Counted from the stretch's first letter, positions 25,472 to 35,007 are shown. The stretch: 49,398 bases of DNA from Lentisalinibacter sp964427415 (GCA_964427415.1 CAYRUH010000024.1:1-49398); one strand, 5' to 3'. Translations and numbers: made by a program. The notes: generated from the letters alone by a model not told the origin.

Positions 25472-26926
25472 ATGGCCAGGGGTATGGCGACGGGCATGAG
25501 AAGGGAGCCCTATGCGGCGGTGACCCGCAGCGTGCGCGACGGCGTGGGCGGGCGCAGCGTCGGCGCCTTCTTCGACCTCGACGGCACGATCATCGCCGGC
25601 CACTCGGTCGGAGACTTCTTCTTGGAACGACTGAAGGCCGGCCAGGTCGGCGTCGACGAGTTCCGCGACCTGGTGACGATGTCGGCGCGCTATCTCACGA
25701 AGACCGGCGATTTCGGGGACGGCATGGCGGCCTCCGTCGCGAACCTGTGCGGCCAGCGGGAAGGAGACCTGATCCGGCTGGGACGGAAGGTGGGGATGGA
25801 GCGCCTCGTGCCCCAGGTGTTCCCGGAGATGAAGGCCCTGCTGCGCGCCCACCGGGACCGCGGCCACACCGTCGCCATCGTGACTTCCGCCACCCGCTAT
25901 CAGGCTGAGCCGCTGGCCGATCAGCTGGGCATCGAGCACGTGCTGTGCACGGAACTCGGCGTCACAAGGGGGCGCTTCACCGGCACCATCCGGGGCGAGC
26001 CCTGCTACGGTGCGAACAAGCTCACGGCCGCCCGGGCATTCGCCCGCCCGCGCAGGATCTCCCTGAAGAAGAGCTACTTCTACTCCAACGGCAGCGAGGA
26101 CCTGCCGCTGCTGGAGGCGGTCGGCAATCCCGCGGCCGTCAATCCTGACCGCCGCCTCCGCACCGCCGCCGAACGGCAGGGCTGGCCGGTGCACGATTTC
26201 GACAGCCGCGGCGGCATCGGCCCGCTGGACGTCGCCCGCACGCTCACCACCTTCGGCAGCATTCTGCCTAGCTTCGCGGCCGGGCTGCCGCTGCGCCTGC
26301 TGGGGGCCAGCGCGCGCGACGCGCTGAACCTGTCGCTGGCGACGTGGACCAATTTCGCTCCGCTGATCGCCCGCCTCCGGCTGATCGTCGAGGGCGCGGA
26401 GCACCTGTGGTCCGACCGGCCCGCCGTGTTCGTTTTCAACCACCAGAGCAGCATGGATGTGCTCATCGTCGCGAAGCTCCTGCGCGAGGACGTGGTCGGC
26501 ATCGCCAAGAAGGAGGTGCAGCGCCAGCCCTTCCTCGGCCCGGCGCTCACCCTGGCAGGGACCGTGTTCGTCGACCGGGACACCGTCGGCGACGCGAAGA
26601 AGGCGCTGGACCCCGCCGTGGCCGCCCTCGAGCAAGGCCGCTCCGTCGCCATCGCACCGGAGGGCACCCGCAGCCGGGACGGCCGTCTTGGCGAGTTCAA
26701 GCGCGGGGCTTTCCATCTGGCGCGGGCAGCGGGCGTGCCCATCGTGCCCATCGTCATCCACAATGCGCAGGATGCACTGCCGAACGGCAGCCTCGTCGTG
26801 CGCCCGGCCGAGGTGAAGGTCACGGTGCTGCCGCCGGTGGCGACGGACGACTGGACGCTCCGCAGCATCGCGCCGCAGACCCGCCGCATGCGCGAACGCT
26901 TCCTGCACGAGCTCGGACAGAGCTGA
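25472..26926 (+). CDS. fusion of HAD-IB phosphatase and 1-acylglycerol-3-phosphate acyltransferase
   Basis: A 484-aa two-domain lipid enzyme. Residues 28-240 are a HAD-IB (SerB-like) phosphatase with motif I FFDLDGTI (D35, D37), motif II VTSATRY and a motif III/IV region RISLKKSYFYSNGSEDLPLL. Residues 290-484 are a PlsC-type acyltransferase with NHQSSMD (H324, D329) and PEGTRS (E397), the two catalytic motifs of lysophosphatidate acyltransferases. The same arrangement is known in mycobacterial PlsC (Rv2483c type). One protein could thus make phosphatidate and perhaps dephosphorylate it to diacylglycerol, the WS/DGAT acceptor; phosphatase specificity is inferred. GGGAG precedes the ATG. It is followed after 61 bp by the second WS/DGAT. 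Confidence 0.93.
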   Translation: MARGMATGMRREPYAAVTRSVRDGVGGRSVGAFFDLDGTIIAGHSVGDFFLERLKAGQVGVDEFRDLVTMSARYLTKTGDFGDGMAASVANLCGQREGDLIRLGRKVGMERLVPQVFPEMKALLRAHRDRGHTVAIVTSATRYQAEPLADQLGIEHVLCTELGVTRGRFTGTIRGEPCYGANKLTAARAFARPRRISLKKSYFYSNGSEDLPLLEAVGNPAAVNPDRRLRTAAERQGWPVHDFDSRGGIGPLDVARTLTTFGSILPSFAAGLPLRLLGASARDALNLSLATWTNFAPLIARLRLIVEGAEHLWSDRPAVFVFNHQSSMDVLIVAKLLREDVVGIAKKEVQRQPFLGPALTLAGTVFVDRDTVGDAKKALDPAVAALEQGRSVAIAPEGTRSRDGRLGEFKRGAFHLARAAGVPIVPIVIHNAQDALPNGSLVVRPAEVKVTVLPPVATDDWTLRSIAPQTRRMRERFLHELGQS

Positions 26927-26987
26927 TAATAACGGGGCGACGCTGCCACCACGCCATCGGGGGTACAATGGCCGCCGAGAGCCAAGC

Positions 26988-28427
26988 ATGAGACAACTCA
27001 GCGGATCCGACGCCTTCTTCCTCTATTCCGACCGTCCGGGCCGGCACCAGCACGTCTCGACCATCTACATTTACGACCCCGCCACGGCCGCCGGCGGCCA
27101 GGTCGGTTTCGACGCCATTCGCCGTCACATGGAGCAGCGCCTCGATACCTCGCGCCTGTTCCGCCAGCGTCTGGTGCGCGTGCCCCTCGACCTCGATTAC
27201 CCGTGGTGGATCGAGGATCCCCACTTCGAACTCGATTTTCACCTGCGCCACATCGCGCTGCCGGAACCGGGCGACTGGCGCCATCTCTGCATCCAGCTCT
27301 CCCGGCTGCACGCGCGCCCCCTGGACCTGACGCGGCCGCCCTGGGAGATGTACGTCATCGAAGGCCTGGAAAGCGTGGAGGGCCTCCCCGCCGGCGCCTT
27401 CGCGGTGATGACCAAGGTGCACCATGCGGCCATCGACGACGTCACCGAAGAAGATTTCACCATCGCGCTGCACGACCTCGCGCCTCACTCGCCGGCTGCG
27501 CCGGCCGGGGCGCGCTGGCATCCCGGACAGGAACCGGGACTGGGCGAGCTGCTGCTGCTCTCCTGGTTCAACAACACCACGAAGATCCTGGAGACCGGCC
27601 AGAGCCTGATTGATCGGCTGCCGCTCGTGGGCAGCAGCCGGAGCAAGCCGCAGATTCTGCTGCGCACCGAGCATGGCCCGGCACCGGTCACGCGCTTCGA
27701 CCACCGCATTACGCCTCATCGGGTGTGGGACGCGCGTTTCTTCGATATGGAAACCGTGCAGCGTATCGCCGGCACCCTCGCGCGGGGCACCGCGGAGGAT
27801 GTGGCCGTGGCCACCTGCGCAGGGGCGGTGCGCCGCTACCTCGGGGAGAAGGGCGAACTGCCGGCCGCCTCCCTGTGGGCTCTCTTGCCGCTGCACCGTC
27901 ACCGGCGGTCGCAGGAAGGACTGCCCGGTCACCAGGTCCGGCTCGCGCGTATCAAACTAATGACCCACGTCGGCGATGCCGAGGCCCGGCTCGCGCGCAT
28001 CCACGGCGAGATCGAGAACAGCCGGGCGCGGAGCGCAGTAGACGCCGGCGAGATGAGCGAACTGCAGGACAGCCTGCCGGCCACCACCATGAATCTGGCA
28101 GCCCGCACCATCTCGGCCAATCTCGGCCCGGGCCGCCAGTACCGCAAAAACCACAATCTGGTGGTGAGCATCACGCCGGGACCGGAGCGCCCGCTCCATC
28201 TCTGCGGCGCCCGGCTGCTGACTTTCACCGGCATGGCCAACATCATGGACGACCTCGCCCTCGCCCACACCGTCACGCGCTACGACGGCCGCCTGGCGAT
28301 CGCCTTCGTGAGCGACCGGAAGATGCTGCCGGACCCGGCGTTTTATGCGGAGTGCCTGGAGGCGGCGTTCGGGGAACTCGAGGTGGCGGCCCGTGATCTG
28401 CTCGACGAGTCTCGCCCGGCCGGATAG
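26988..28427 (+). CDS. WS/DGAT-family acyltransferase, copy 2, with altered signature motifs
   Basis: A 479-aa WS/DGAT homologue. The overall frame of the family is clear: MRQLSGSDAFFLYSDRPGRH at the N-terminus, LDYPWWIEDPHFELDFHLRHIALP, and the C-terminal LAIAFVSDRKMLPDPAFYAECLE. However, three signature positions differ: the active site is HHAAIDD (145-151) instead of HHxxxDG, PLW is PPW (RPPWEMYVIEG), and the ND motif is ED (AEDVAVATCAGAV). The catalytic His pair and the first Asp are kept, so activity is possible, but the donor or acceptor may differ from standard WS/DGATs. It lies between the HAD-LPAT fusion (61 bp) and an MBL-fold hydrolase (50 bp) and is likely co-transcribed with both. 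Confidence 0.9.
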   Translation: MRQLSGSDAFFLYSDRPGRHQHVSTIYIYDPATAAGGQVGFDAIRRHMEQRLDTSRLFRQRLVRVPLDLDYPWWIEDPHFELDFHLRHIALPEPGDWRHLCIQLSRLHARPLDLTRPPWEMYVIEGLESVEGLPAGAFAVMTKVHHAAIDDVTEEDFTIALHDLAPHSPAAPAGARWHPGQEPGLGELLLLSWFNNTTKILETGQSLIDRLPLVGSSRSKPQILLRTEHGPAPVTRFDHRITPHRVWDARFFDMETVQRIAGTLARGTAEDVAVATCAGAVRRYLGEKGELPAASLWALLPLHRHRRSQEGLPGHQVRLARIKLMTHVGDAEARLARIHGEIENSRARSAVDAGEMSELQDSLPATTMNLAARTISANLGPGRQYRKNHNLVVSITPGPERPLHLCGARLLTFTGMANIMDDLALAHTVTRYDGRLAIAFVSDRKMLPDPAFYAECLEAAFGELEVAARDLLDESRPAG

Positions 28428-28477
28428 CGGCAAGCCGAAGTCTTGCTATCGGCGCCCGGAGTCGGGAAGCTACCGCC

Positions 28478-29434
28478 ATGGACGACATCATCACCATCGA
28501 TTGCCACTATCTCGACGCACCGCAGTTCGCGGCGGCTTATCTCATTATCGAGGGCGACGAGGCCGCATTCGTCGACAACAACACCAACCAGGCGTTGCCT
28601 CGCCTGCTCGGCGCGCTCGACGACGCCGGTCTGCAGCCCGGGCAGGTGCGCTACCTGATCGTGACCCACGTACATCTGGACCATGCGGGTGCGACCTCCG
28701 CCCTCGCCGAAGCGTGCCCGGACGCCGTCGTGCTCGCGCACCCGCGGGCGGTGCGTCACATCGTCGATCCGGAGAAGCTGGTGGCCAGCGCGAGCGCTGT
28801 CTACGGGGAGGCCGAGTTCCGGCGGCTGTACGGCACGATCGAGCCGGTGCCCGCGGAGCGCGTCCGCGAGATGGCCGATGACGAGAAGCTCGCGTTCGGC
28901 CGGCGCGAACTGACGTTCCTGCATACCCGCGGCCACGCCAATCATCATTTCTGCGTGGCGGACAGCCGTACGAACAGTGTATTCACCGGCGATGCCTTCG
29001 GCCTGCATTATCCCGTGCTGCAGTCGCAGGGACGGTTCGCGTTTCCCTCCACGAGTCCCACGGATTTCGACGGGCCGCTGGCACGCGAAGCCGTGCAACG
29101 CATCGTCGACCTGCAGCCGGACACGGTGTATCCGACCCATTTTGGTGCAGTAACGGCGATCGGGGAGACCGCGGGACAGCTGGATCGGCATCTGCGTTTC
29201 GCCGAACAGGTAATGCTCGACGCCGAGGCGAGCGACACACCGGACGACGCCCTGTACGACGACATCCTGCGGCGTCTCAGGGATTACTTCACGGGGCTGC
29301 TCGACGGCCGTGGAGATCTCGGCCGCCGGCCCGAGACCTGGCGATTGCTGGACCTCGATCTTGATCTTAACGCACAGGGGCTGGCCTTCGCTGCCAACAA
29401 GCGCCGACGCAAGGCGCGGGAGAGCCGGGACTGA
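28478..29434 (+). CDS. metallo-beta-lactamase-fold hydrolase
   Basis: A 318-aa cytoplasmic metallohydrolase. The binuclear metal site motif is THVHLDHAG (H64, H66, D68, H69); further ligands are probably H in HTRGHANHHF, D in FTGDAFGLHYP and H in VYPTHFGAV. The C-terminal 60 residues are helical and basic, ending RRRKARESRD. This family often acts on thioesters, lactones or phosphoesters; the substrate is not given by sequence. It sits 50 bp after WS/DGAT copy 2 and 119 bp before PCS, with a hairpin and a possible promoter in the second gap, so it more likely belongs to the upstream acyltransferase transcript. Confidence 0.9.
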   Translation: MDDIITIDCHYLDAPQFAAAYLIIEGDEAAFVDNNTNQALPRLLGALDDAGLQPGQVRYLIVTHVHLDHAGATSALAEACPDAVVLAHPRAVRHIVDPEKLVASASAVYGEAEFRRLYGTIEPVPAERVREMADDEKLAFGRRELTFLHTRGHANHHFCVADSRTNSVFTGDAFGLHYPVLQSQGRFAFPSTSPTDFDGPLAREAVQRIVDLQPDTVYPTHFGAVTAIGETAGQLDRHLRFAEQVMLDAEASDTPDDALYDDILRRLRDYFTGLLDGRGDLGRRPETWRLLDLDLDLNAQGLAFAANKRRRKARESRD

Positions 29435-29451
29435 TCGCTGCCCTGAGATGA

Positions 29452-29472
29452 CGCCCGGACATAATCCGGGCG
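29452..29472 (+). terminator. hairpin between the MBL hydrolase and PCS genes
   Basis: CGCCCGGA and TCCGGGCG pair perfectly around CATAA, starting 17 nt after the MBL stop. It could end or attenuate the upstream transcript. No T-run follows. Confidence 0.5.
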
Positions 29473-29486
29473 CAGTAACGGTCCTC

Positions 29487-29516
29487 TTGCATCGCGCCTC
29501 CGCGCCTGCTTTTATA
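29487..29516 (+). promoter_or_regulatory. candidate promoter of the PCS-MCR operon
   Basis: TTGCAT (29487-29492), an 18-nt spacer and TTTATA (29511-29516) form a plausible sigma-70 promoter 37 bp before the PCS ATG. A short hairpin (CCGGCT, loop TCG, AGCCGG; 29522-29536) would lie at the start of the message, and AGGGA 6-7 nt before ATG 29554 serves as ribosome site. Assigned by eye. Confidence 0.45.
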
Positions 29517-29553
29517 AACGGCCGGCTTCGAGCCGGGCGCAGGCAGGGAAAAT

Positions 29554-32500
29554 ATGTCCGATAAGAACGAAAAAGCGGTGTCCCGCTGGGGACGCCTGGG
29601 GAACGAACGCGACGAGGAAGCCCAGCGCAGGCGCGCGATGGAGTCGCCGGGTGCCTACCACGGGGACATCGCCGCCGGCGAATTACACTGGTTCGACCCG
29701 GACGGCACGGCATGGCTCACACGTGACCCGGTCGAGGGCCAATGGCACGGTTGGCAAGCCGCGACCGGCGAACCCGTCGAGGATGCCGGGCGTGAGGGCG
29801 ACTGGCGGCCGTGGCAGACCGCGTTCGACGACCGCGACGCACCGTTCTACCGCTGGTTCACCGGCGGCCTGACCAACGCCTGTTTCAACGAGGTCGACCG
29901 TCACGTGCTCGGCGGCCGCGGCGCACATCCCGCCTTCGTCTTCGAGGGCGACCGCTGGGACCCCTCCAAGAACAACGGCCGCGGCGGGCCGGTGTTCCAG
30001 CTGGAGATACCGTATCGCCGGCTGCTGCTGGAGACGGTGATCCGTGCGGAGGTGCTTGCCTCGCTGGGGCTCGGCAAGGGCGACCGCATCGCATTCAACC
30101 TGCCGAATATCCCGGACCAGCTCTACTACACCGAGGCGGCCAAGCGGCTCGGCATCATCTATACGCCGGTGTTCGGCGGGTTCTCGGCGAAGACGCTGTC
30201 CGACCGCATCGCGGATGCCGGCGCGCGGGTGGTGGTCACGGCGGACGGCGGCTACCGCAATGCCGAAGTGGTGCCGTACAAGGAGACCTTTACGGATGCC
30301 GCCCTCGACAATTTCGTTCCGCTGCCCGCGGCCGTAGCCGCGCTGGAGGAGATACTCGCCGGACTCGATTCCCGGGATACGGCCGGGCGGCTCGGCGCCG
30401 CCGTGCGCGAGGGCCTGACGGGCGAGATCACGGTCGAGCGCAGTGACGTCATGCGCGAACTCGGCCGTGCGCTGGAGCAGGAAGGAGCACTGGACGCGGA
30501 GCAGACCGCGGAGGTGCGCACCAGCGTGGCGCGCCGGCTGGCGGAGGTGCAGCACGTGGTCGAGCAGGTGGTCGTCATCCGCTACACCGGACAGGAGATC
30601 GTGGTGCAGCCGCGGGACCGCTGGTCACCCGACCTCGTCGCCGAGGCCACGCAAAAGGTGCTGGAACGGGCCCGGGCGGCGGGTTTCGACGTGGCCGACA
30701 CCGATGGCCTGCTGGCGCTGGACGACGCCTCGCTGTACCGGGCGCTCTGCGCCAGCCATCCGGCACTGCCGGTGGATTCCGACTGGCCGCTGTTCATCAT
30801 CTACACCTCCGGTTCCACCGGGAAACCCAAAGGCGTGGTGCATACCCACGGCGGCTGGCTGGCCGGTATCTCGCACACCATGCGCATGGTCTTCGACGCG
30901 GACGGAGACGACCGGCTGTACGTGATCGCCGACCCGGGCTGGATCACCGGCCAGTCCTATCTCATCGCCGCACCGCTGGCCACCGGCATCACCTCGGTGG
31001 TGTCGGAAGGCTCGCCGCTGTTCCCCCATGCGGGACGCTTCTCTTCCATTATCGCCCGTCACGGGGTCACGCTCTTCAAGGCGGGTTCCACGTTCCTGAA
31101 GGCGGTGATGACCGACCCCGCCAGCACCGAGGACATGTCGGCCTACGACATGGGCCGACTAAAGGCGGCCACGTTCTGCGCCGAACCCGTCTCGCCGGCA
31201 GTACAGAAATTCGCGATGGAGCGTATCTGTGCTCATTATCTGAACTCCTACTGGGCGACGGAGCACGGCGGCATCGTCTTCTCCTGCCCGTGGGGCGGCT
31301 ACAAGCCGCTGGCCCCCGACGCCAAGACCTGGCCATTACCCTGGATCGACGCCGAGGTACGTATCGCCACCGAGACCGACGAGGCCGGCCGTGCCGTCGG
31401 CTGGCGAGCGGCCGAGACAGGCGAGAAAGGCGAACTCGTCATCCGGCGCCCGTATCCGTATCTGGCGAGGACGATCTGGGGCGACGCGGAGCGGCTCGGC
31501 ACGGCCAAATGGTGCGGCGACATCGAGCGGTTCAACGGGGTCTATTTCAACCGCTGGGCCGACGGTCTCGCGTACACCCAGGGCGACTACGCCCGGCGCC
31601 ACGACGACGGTGCCTTCACCCTGCACGGCCGCTCCGACGACGTCATCAACGTCTCCGGCCACCGTATCGGCACGGAGGAAATCGAGGGGGCCATTCTGCG
31701 TGACAAGGTACTGCGCGCGGACTCCCCGGTCGGCAACGCCGTCGTGGTCGGCGCGCCCCACGAGGAGAAGGGCGAGACACCGATCGCGTTCCTGATACCC
31801 GCGCCGGGGCAGCGCCTGGGCGACGATGATTTCGCCCGGCTGCAGGCGCTGGTGCGCGCGGAGAAAGGCTCGACGGCGGTACCGTCGGACTTCCTGGTCG
31901 TCTCGGCCTTCCCGGAGACCCGTTCCGGCAAATACATGCGCCGAACGCTGCGGGCCATCCTGCTGGAGGAGCCGCTCGGCGATCTCTCCACACTGCGCAA
32001 CCCCGACGTCGTGGACGAGATCCGCGAGACCGTCGCCGAGTGGCGGGCCTTCGGCCGGCTCGGCGAGGCGCGGGAGATCGTGCAGACTTATCGTTATCTG
32101 CGGGTGGAGAATCACGACCTCGCGCCGGGCCGGCGGGTGGCGCTGGTGGTCATCGACCATCCACCGGTGAATTCCCTGAACGAACGCAGCCTGGACGAGC
32201 TGAACACCGTCCTCGAGCACATCTCGAAACGCCAGGATACGGCCGCGGTCGTCATCACCGGCGCACGCAGCGCCTTCGTCGCCGGCGCGGATGTCAAGGA
32301 GTTGCTCGAGGTCGGCGAGGCGGGCGACATCGACAGCGCACGCACGCCGCCGAATGCCGCTCACACCGCGTTCTCGACACTGGAGAACCTGAGCAAGCCG
32401 GTGATCGCCGCGGCCAACGGCCCGGCCCTGGGCGGCGGCAACGAACTGGTGCTCGCCTGCGCCTACGTGATCGCCGATCGCCATGCCCGCTTCGGCCAGC

Positions 32501-35007
32501 CGGAGATCAACCTCAACCTGCTGCCCGGCTACGGCGGTACCCAGCGCCTGCCTCGCCGACTGCATCACCGCAATGGCGAAGACGGCCTCGTCGAGGCGAT
32601 GCGACTCGTATTCAGCGGCCGCCCCGTCGACGCCGAGGCGGCCAGACGCATCGGGCTGGTGGACGAGGTGGCGGGCGGCGACGGCGTGGGACCGGTGGCG
32701 ACCGCGATGGAACGGCTGCGCCAGTATTTCGGGGGCGAAGGGCCGCTGGTCGAGGCGATGGAACAAAGACGGCAATACCTCGAGTCCCGGGAATCGACGC
32801 TGCCGGACCCGGCCGGCCTCACCGATCATCCGAGGCTCGCGCCGGCGATCGCGCAGCTTCGCGCGAGCGGCCGCGAGCGGCCCGTCGAGCGGATCCTGGA
32901 CGCCCTCGCGGTCGGCGCGAAGCAAGGTCAGCGCGCGGGGCTTGGCCACGAAGCGGAGCTGTTCGCAGAAGCGGTCTGCGACCCCGGCTCCGGTCCCAGG
33001 GGCATCCGTGCCTTCCTCGAGCGCCGCAGCGCGCCGCTGCCGCTGCGCTACGTCGAGGTGCCGCCGGACGCGGACGCGGAAACCCGCAGCCGGCTGGAGG
33101 CCGAAGGCCGGCTGCTGCCCGTGGATGCCGCCTTCTATCCGGGCGTCACGCCGGTGCCCGAATATCAGTACGGCATGGGCGTGACCAAGGACCCGGCGAG
33201 CGGGTTGCCCCGCCATGCCGACCCCAACGAGTCCGAGCAGCTGCTGGTGCTCGAAACGCCGCAGCCCGGGCCGAACGAGGCGCTGGTCTACCTCCTCGCC
33301 TCGGAGGTGAACTTCAACGATATCTGGGCGCTCACGGGTATCCCGGTCTCGCCTTTCGACGCCCGTGACGCCGACCTGCAGGTGACCGGATCCGGCGGCG
33401 TGGGGCTGGTGGCCCGGCTCGGCGAGGAGCTGGTGCGCGAAGGACGCCTCTCGGTCGGCCAGCTGGTGACCATCTACTCGGGACAGAGCGAGCTGCTCTC
33501 CCCGGACCAGGGCCTCGATCCGATGGCCGCCGACTTCCACATCCAGGGCTACGAGGTGAACGACGGCAGCCACGCCCAGTTCCTGGTGGTACAGGGGCCG
33601 CAGCTGCACCCGAAACTCGGCGGGCTGACCATCGAGGAGGCCGGCTCCTACGGCCTGACATTCGGCACCATCCACCGGGCCCTCTACACCACCCTCGACG
33701 TGCAGCCCGGCCGGCGTCTGTTCGTCGAGGGCGCCTCCACCGGCACCGGCCTCGAGTGCCTGCGCAGTGCGCGGCAGACCGGGCTCGACGTGGTCGGCAT
33801 GGTCTCCTCCGAGGAGCGCGCCGAGCGGGTACGGCGTTACGGCGGCGCGCCGGTCAACCGCAAGGACGACCGCTGGGCGGACATCTTCACGCCGGTACCG
33901 GATGACCCCGGCGAGTGGGATGCCTGGGAGCAGGCCGGCCGGCCATTCGTGAACGAGGTCGGGGAGCAGGCCGGCGGCCCGGTGGACTACGTGGTCTCCC
34001 ACGCCGGTGAGCGCGCGTTCGGCCGCTCCTTCCAGGCGCTGGGCGAGGGCGGTGTGCTGACTTTCTTCGGCGCCTCCTCAGGCTATCGCTTCTCGTTCAT
34101 GGGCAAGTCCGGCGAGGAGAGGCCGGCAGCGATGCTCGCCCGCGCCGGCCTGCGCGCCGGCCGGGCGCTGCTGGTAGTCTACGGCCCCGGGGCCGACGAC
34201 GGCATTGTCGACCCGGTGGCCATCGAGGCCATAGAGATCGGCTGCTCGCTGAATGCCCGCGTCGCCGTGCTCGCGGATTCGGTGCCCCAGCGCGAGTTCG
34301 TGACCTCCCTGGGCTTCGGCACCCAGTTCGCGGGGGTGGTCAGTATCGAGGAGATCCGCCGGCGACTCGGCGAGGAATTCGAGCCGCCCGGACCGTTCCC
34401 ACCGCTGCCGGATCCGTTCCGGGAATCGGCGGCATTCAAGGAAGCCGTCAGGCGCTTCTCGGACCGCACGCTGAAACCGGTGGGCTCGGCCATCGCACCC
34501 CTGCTGCGCAGCACGCTGGACAAGCGGGGACTGCCCGACGTGATCTTCGAGCGCCGCGGCCGCGACGGCCTGGCCCTGGCCACCTCGCTGGTGAAACCGA
34601 ACGTGGGCTCGATCGTGTACGCCGAGGACCTCCGCGGTCAGCGGCTGAGCTTCTATGCACCCCAGGTCTGGATGCGCCAGCGGCGAATCCTCATGCCGAG
34701 CGCCGAGATCCGCGGCACGCACCTGAATACAGCGCGGGAGTTCGCCGAGGTCCAGGAGAGGATCGCGGCGGGCATGATCGATGTGGTGCCACCAGTGCAG
34801 GTACCGCTGGAGCGGCTGCCGGAAGCCCACCAGGCGATGTGGGAGAACCGGCATGCCGGCGCGACCTACGTGGCAGTGCACGCACTGCCGAGACCGGGAT
34901 TGAAGACCAGGGACGAGCTGTACCGGGCCTGGGCCATCCGTGACGCGGAAGCACGGGGCGAGGAAATCCGGCGCATCGACACGGGATCAGCAGGGACACT
35001 CAGATGA
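29554..35007 (+). CDS. pcs: trifunctional propionyl-CoA synthase
   Basis: A 1817-aa fusion, matching the length (about 1820 aa) and order of the propionyl-CoA synthase of the 3-hydroxypropionate bicycle. It would convert 3-hydroxypropionate, ATP, CoA and NADPH to propionyl-CoA. Domain 1 (about 60-870) is an acyl-CoA synthetase with TSGSTGKPKG (418-427), SDDVINVSGHRIGTEEIE and catalytic K793 in SGKYMRR. Domain 2 (about 880-1150) is a crotonase-type dehydratase: AGADVKEL, GPALGGGNEL (E964) and QPEINLNLLPGYGG (E984), so both catalytic glutamates are present with the usual 20-residue spacing. Domain 3 (about 1190-1800) is a medium-chain enoyl reductase with the nucleotide loop EGASTGTGL (1392-1400). 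In the known enzyme the toxic acrylyl-CoA intermediate stays inside a reaction chamber. Its TGA overlaps the MCR ATG. Confidence 0.95.
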   Translation: MSDKNEKAVSRWGRLGNERDEEAQRRRAMESPGAYHGDIAAGELHWFDPDGTAWLTRDPVEGQWHGWQAATGEPVEDAGREGDWRPWQTAFDDRDAPFYRWFTGGLTNACFNEVDRHVLGGRGAHPAFVFEGDRWDPSKNNGRGGPVFQLEIPYRRLLLETVIRAEVLASLGLGKGDRIAFNLPNIPDQLYYTEAAKRLGIIYTPVFGGFSAKTLSDRIADAGARVVVTADGGYRNAEVVPYKETFTDAALDNFVPLPAAVAALEEILAGLDSRDTAGRLGAAVREGLTGEITVERSDVMRELGRALEQEGALDAEQTAEVRTSVARRLAEVQHVVEQVVVIRYTGQEIVVQPRDRWSPDLVAEATQKVLERARAAGFDVADTDGLLALDDASLYRALCASHPALPVDSDWPLFIIYTSGSTGKPKGVVHTHGGWLAGISHTMRMVFDADGDDRLYVIADPGWITGQSYLIAAPLATGITSVVSEGSPLFPHAGRFSSIIARHGVTLFKAGSTFLKAVMTDPASTEDMSAYDMGRLKAATFCAEPVSPAVQKFAMERICAHYLNSYWATEHGGIVFSCPWGGYKPLAPDAKTWPLPWIDAEVRIATETDEAGRAVGWRAAETGEKGELVIRRPYPYLARTIWGDAERLGTAKWCGDIERFNGVYFNRWADGLAYTQGDYARRHDDGAFTLHGRSDDVINVSGHRIGTEEIEGAILRDKVLRADSPVGNAVVVGAPHEEKGETPIAFLIPAPGQRLGDDDFARLQALVRAEKGSTAVPSDFLVVSAFPETRSGKYMRRTLRAILLEEPLGDLSTLRNPDVVDEIRETVAEWRAFGRLGEAREIVQTYRYLRVENHDLAPGRRVALVVIDHPPVNSLNERSLDELNTVLEHISKRQDTAAVVITGARSAFVAGADVKELLEVGEAGDIDSARTPPNAAHTAFSTLENLSKPVIAAANGPALGGGNELVLACAYVIADRHARFGQPEINLNLLPGYGGTQRLPRRLHHRNGEDGLVEAMRLVFSGRPVDAEAARRIGLVDEVAGGDGVGPVATAMERLRQYFGGEGPLVEAMEQRRQYLESRESTLPDPAGLTDHPRLAPAIAQLRASGRERPVERILDALAVGAKQGQRAGLGHEAELFAEAVCDPGSGPRGIRAFLERRSAPLPLRYVEVPPDADAETRSRLEAEGRLLPVDAAFYPGVTPVPEYQYGMGVTKDPASGLPRHADPNESEQLLVLETPQPGPNEALVYLLASEVNFNDIWALTGIPVSPFDARDADLQVTGSGGVGLVARLGEELVREGRLSVGQLVTIYSGQSELLSPDQGLDPMAADFHIQGYEVNDGSHAQFLVVQGPQLHPKLGGLTIEEAGSYGLTFGTIHRALYTTLDVQPGRRLFVEGASTGTGLECLRSARQTGLDVVGMVSSEERAERVRRYGGAPVNRKDDRWADIFTPVPDDPGEWDAWEQAGRPFVNEVGEQAGGPVDYVVSHAGERAFGRSFQALGEGGVLTFFGASSGYRFSFMGKSGEERPAAMLARAGLRAGRALLVVYGPGADDGIVDPVAIEAIEIGCSLNARVAVLADSVPQREFVTSLGFGTQFAGVVSIEEIRRRLGEEFEPPGPFPPLPDPFRESAAFKEAVRRFSDRTLKPVGSAIAPLLRSTLDKRGLPDVIFERRGRDGLALATSLVKPNVGSIVYAEDLRGQRLSFYAPQVWMRQRRILMPSAEIRGTHLNTAREFAEVQERIAAGMIDVVPPVQVPLERLPEAHQAMWENRHAGATYVAVHALPRPGLKTRDELYRAWAIRDAEARGEEIRRIDTGSAGTLR

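Noticed and set aside
31336..34002. 888-codon open frame on the minus strand inside PCS
   Set aside because: It lies entirely within the well-supported PCS gene and its composition reflects third-position GC bias.
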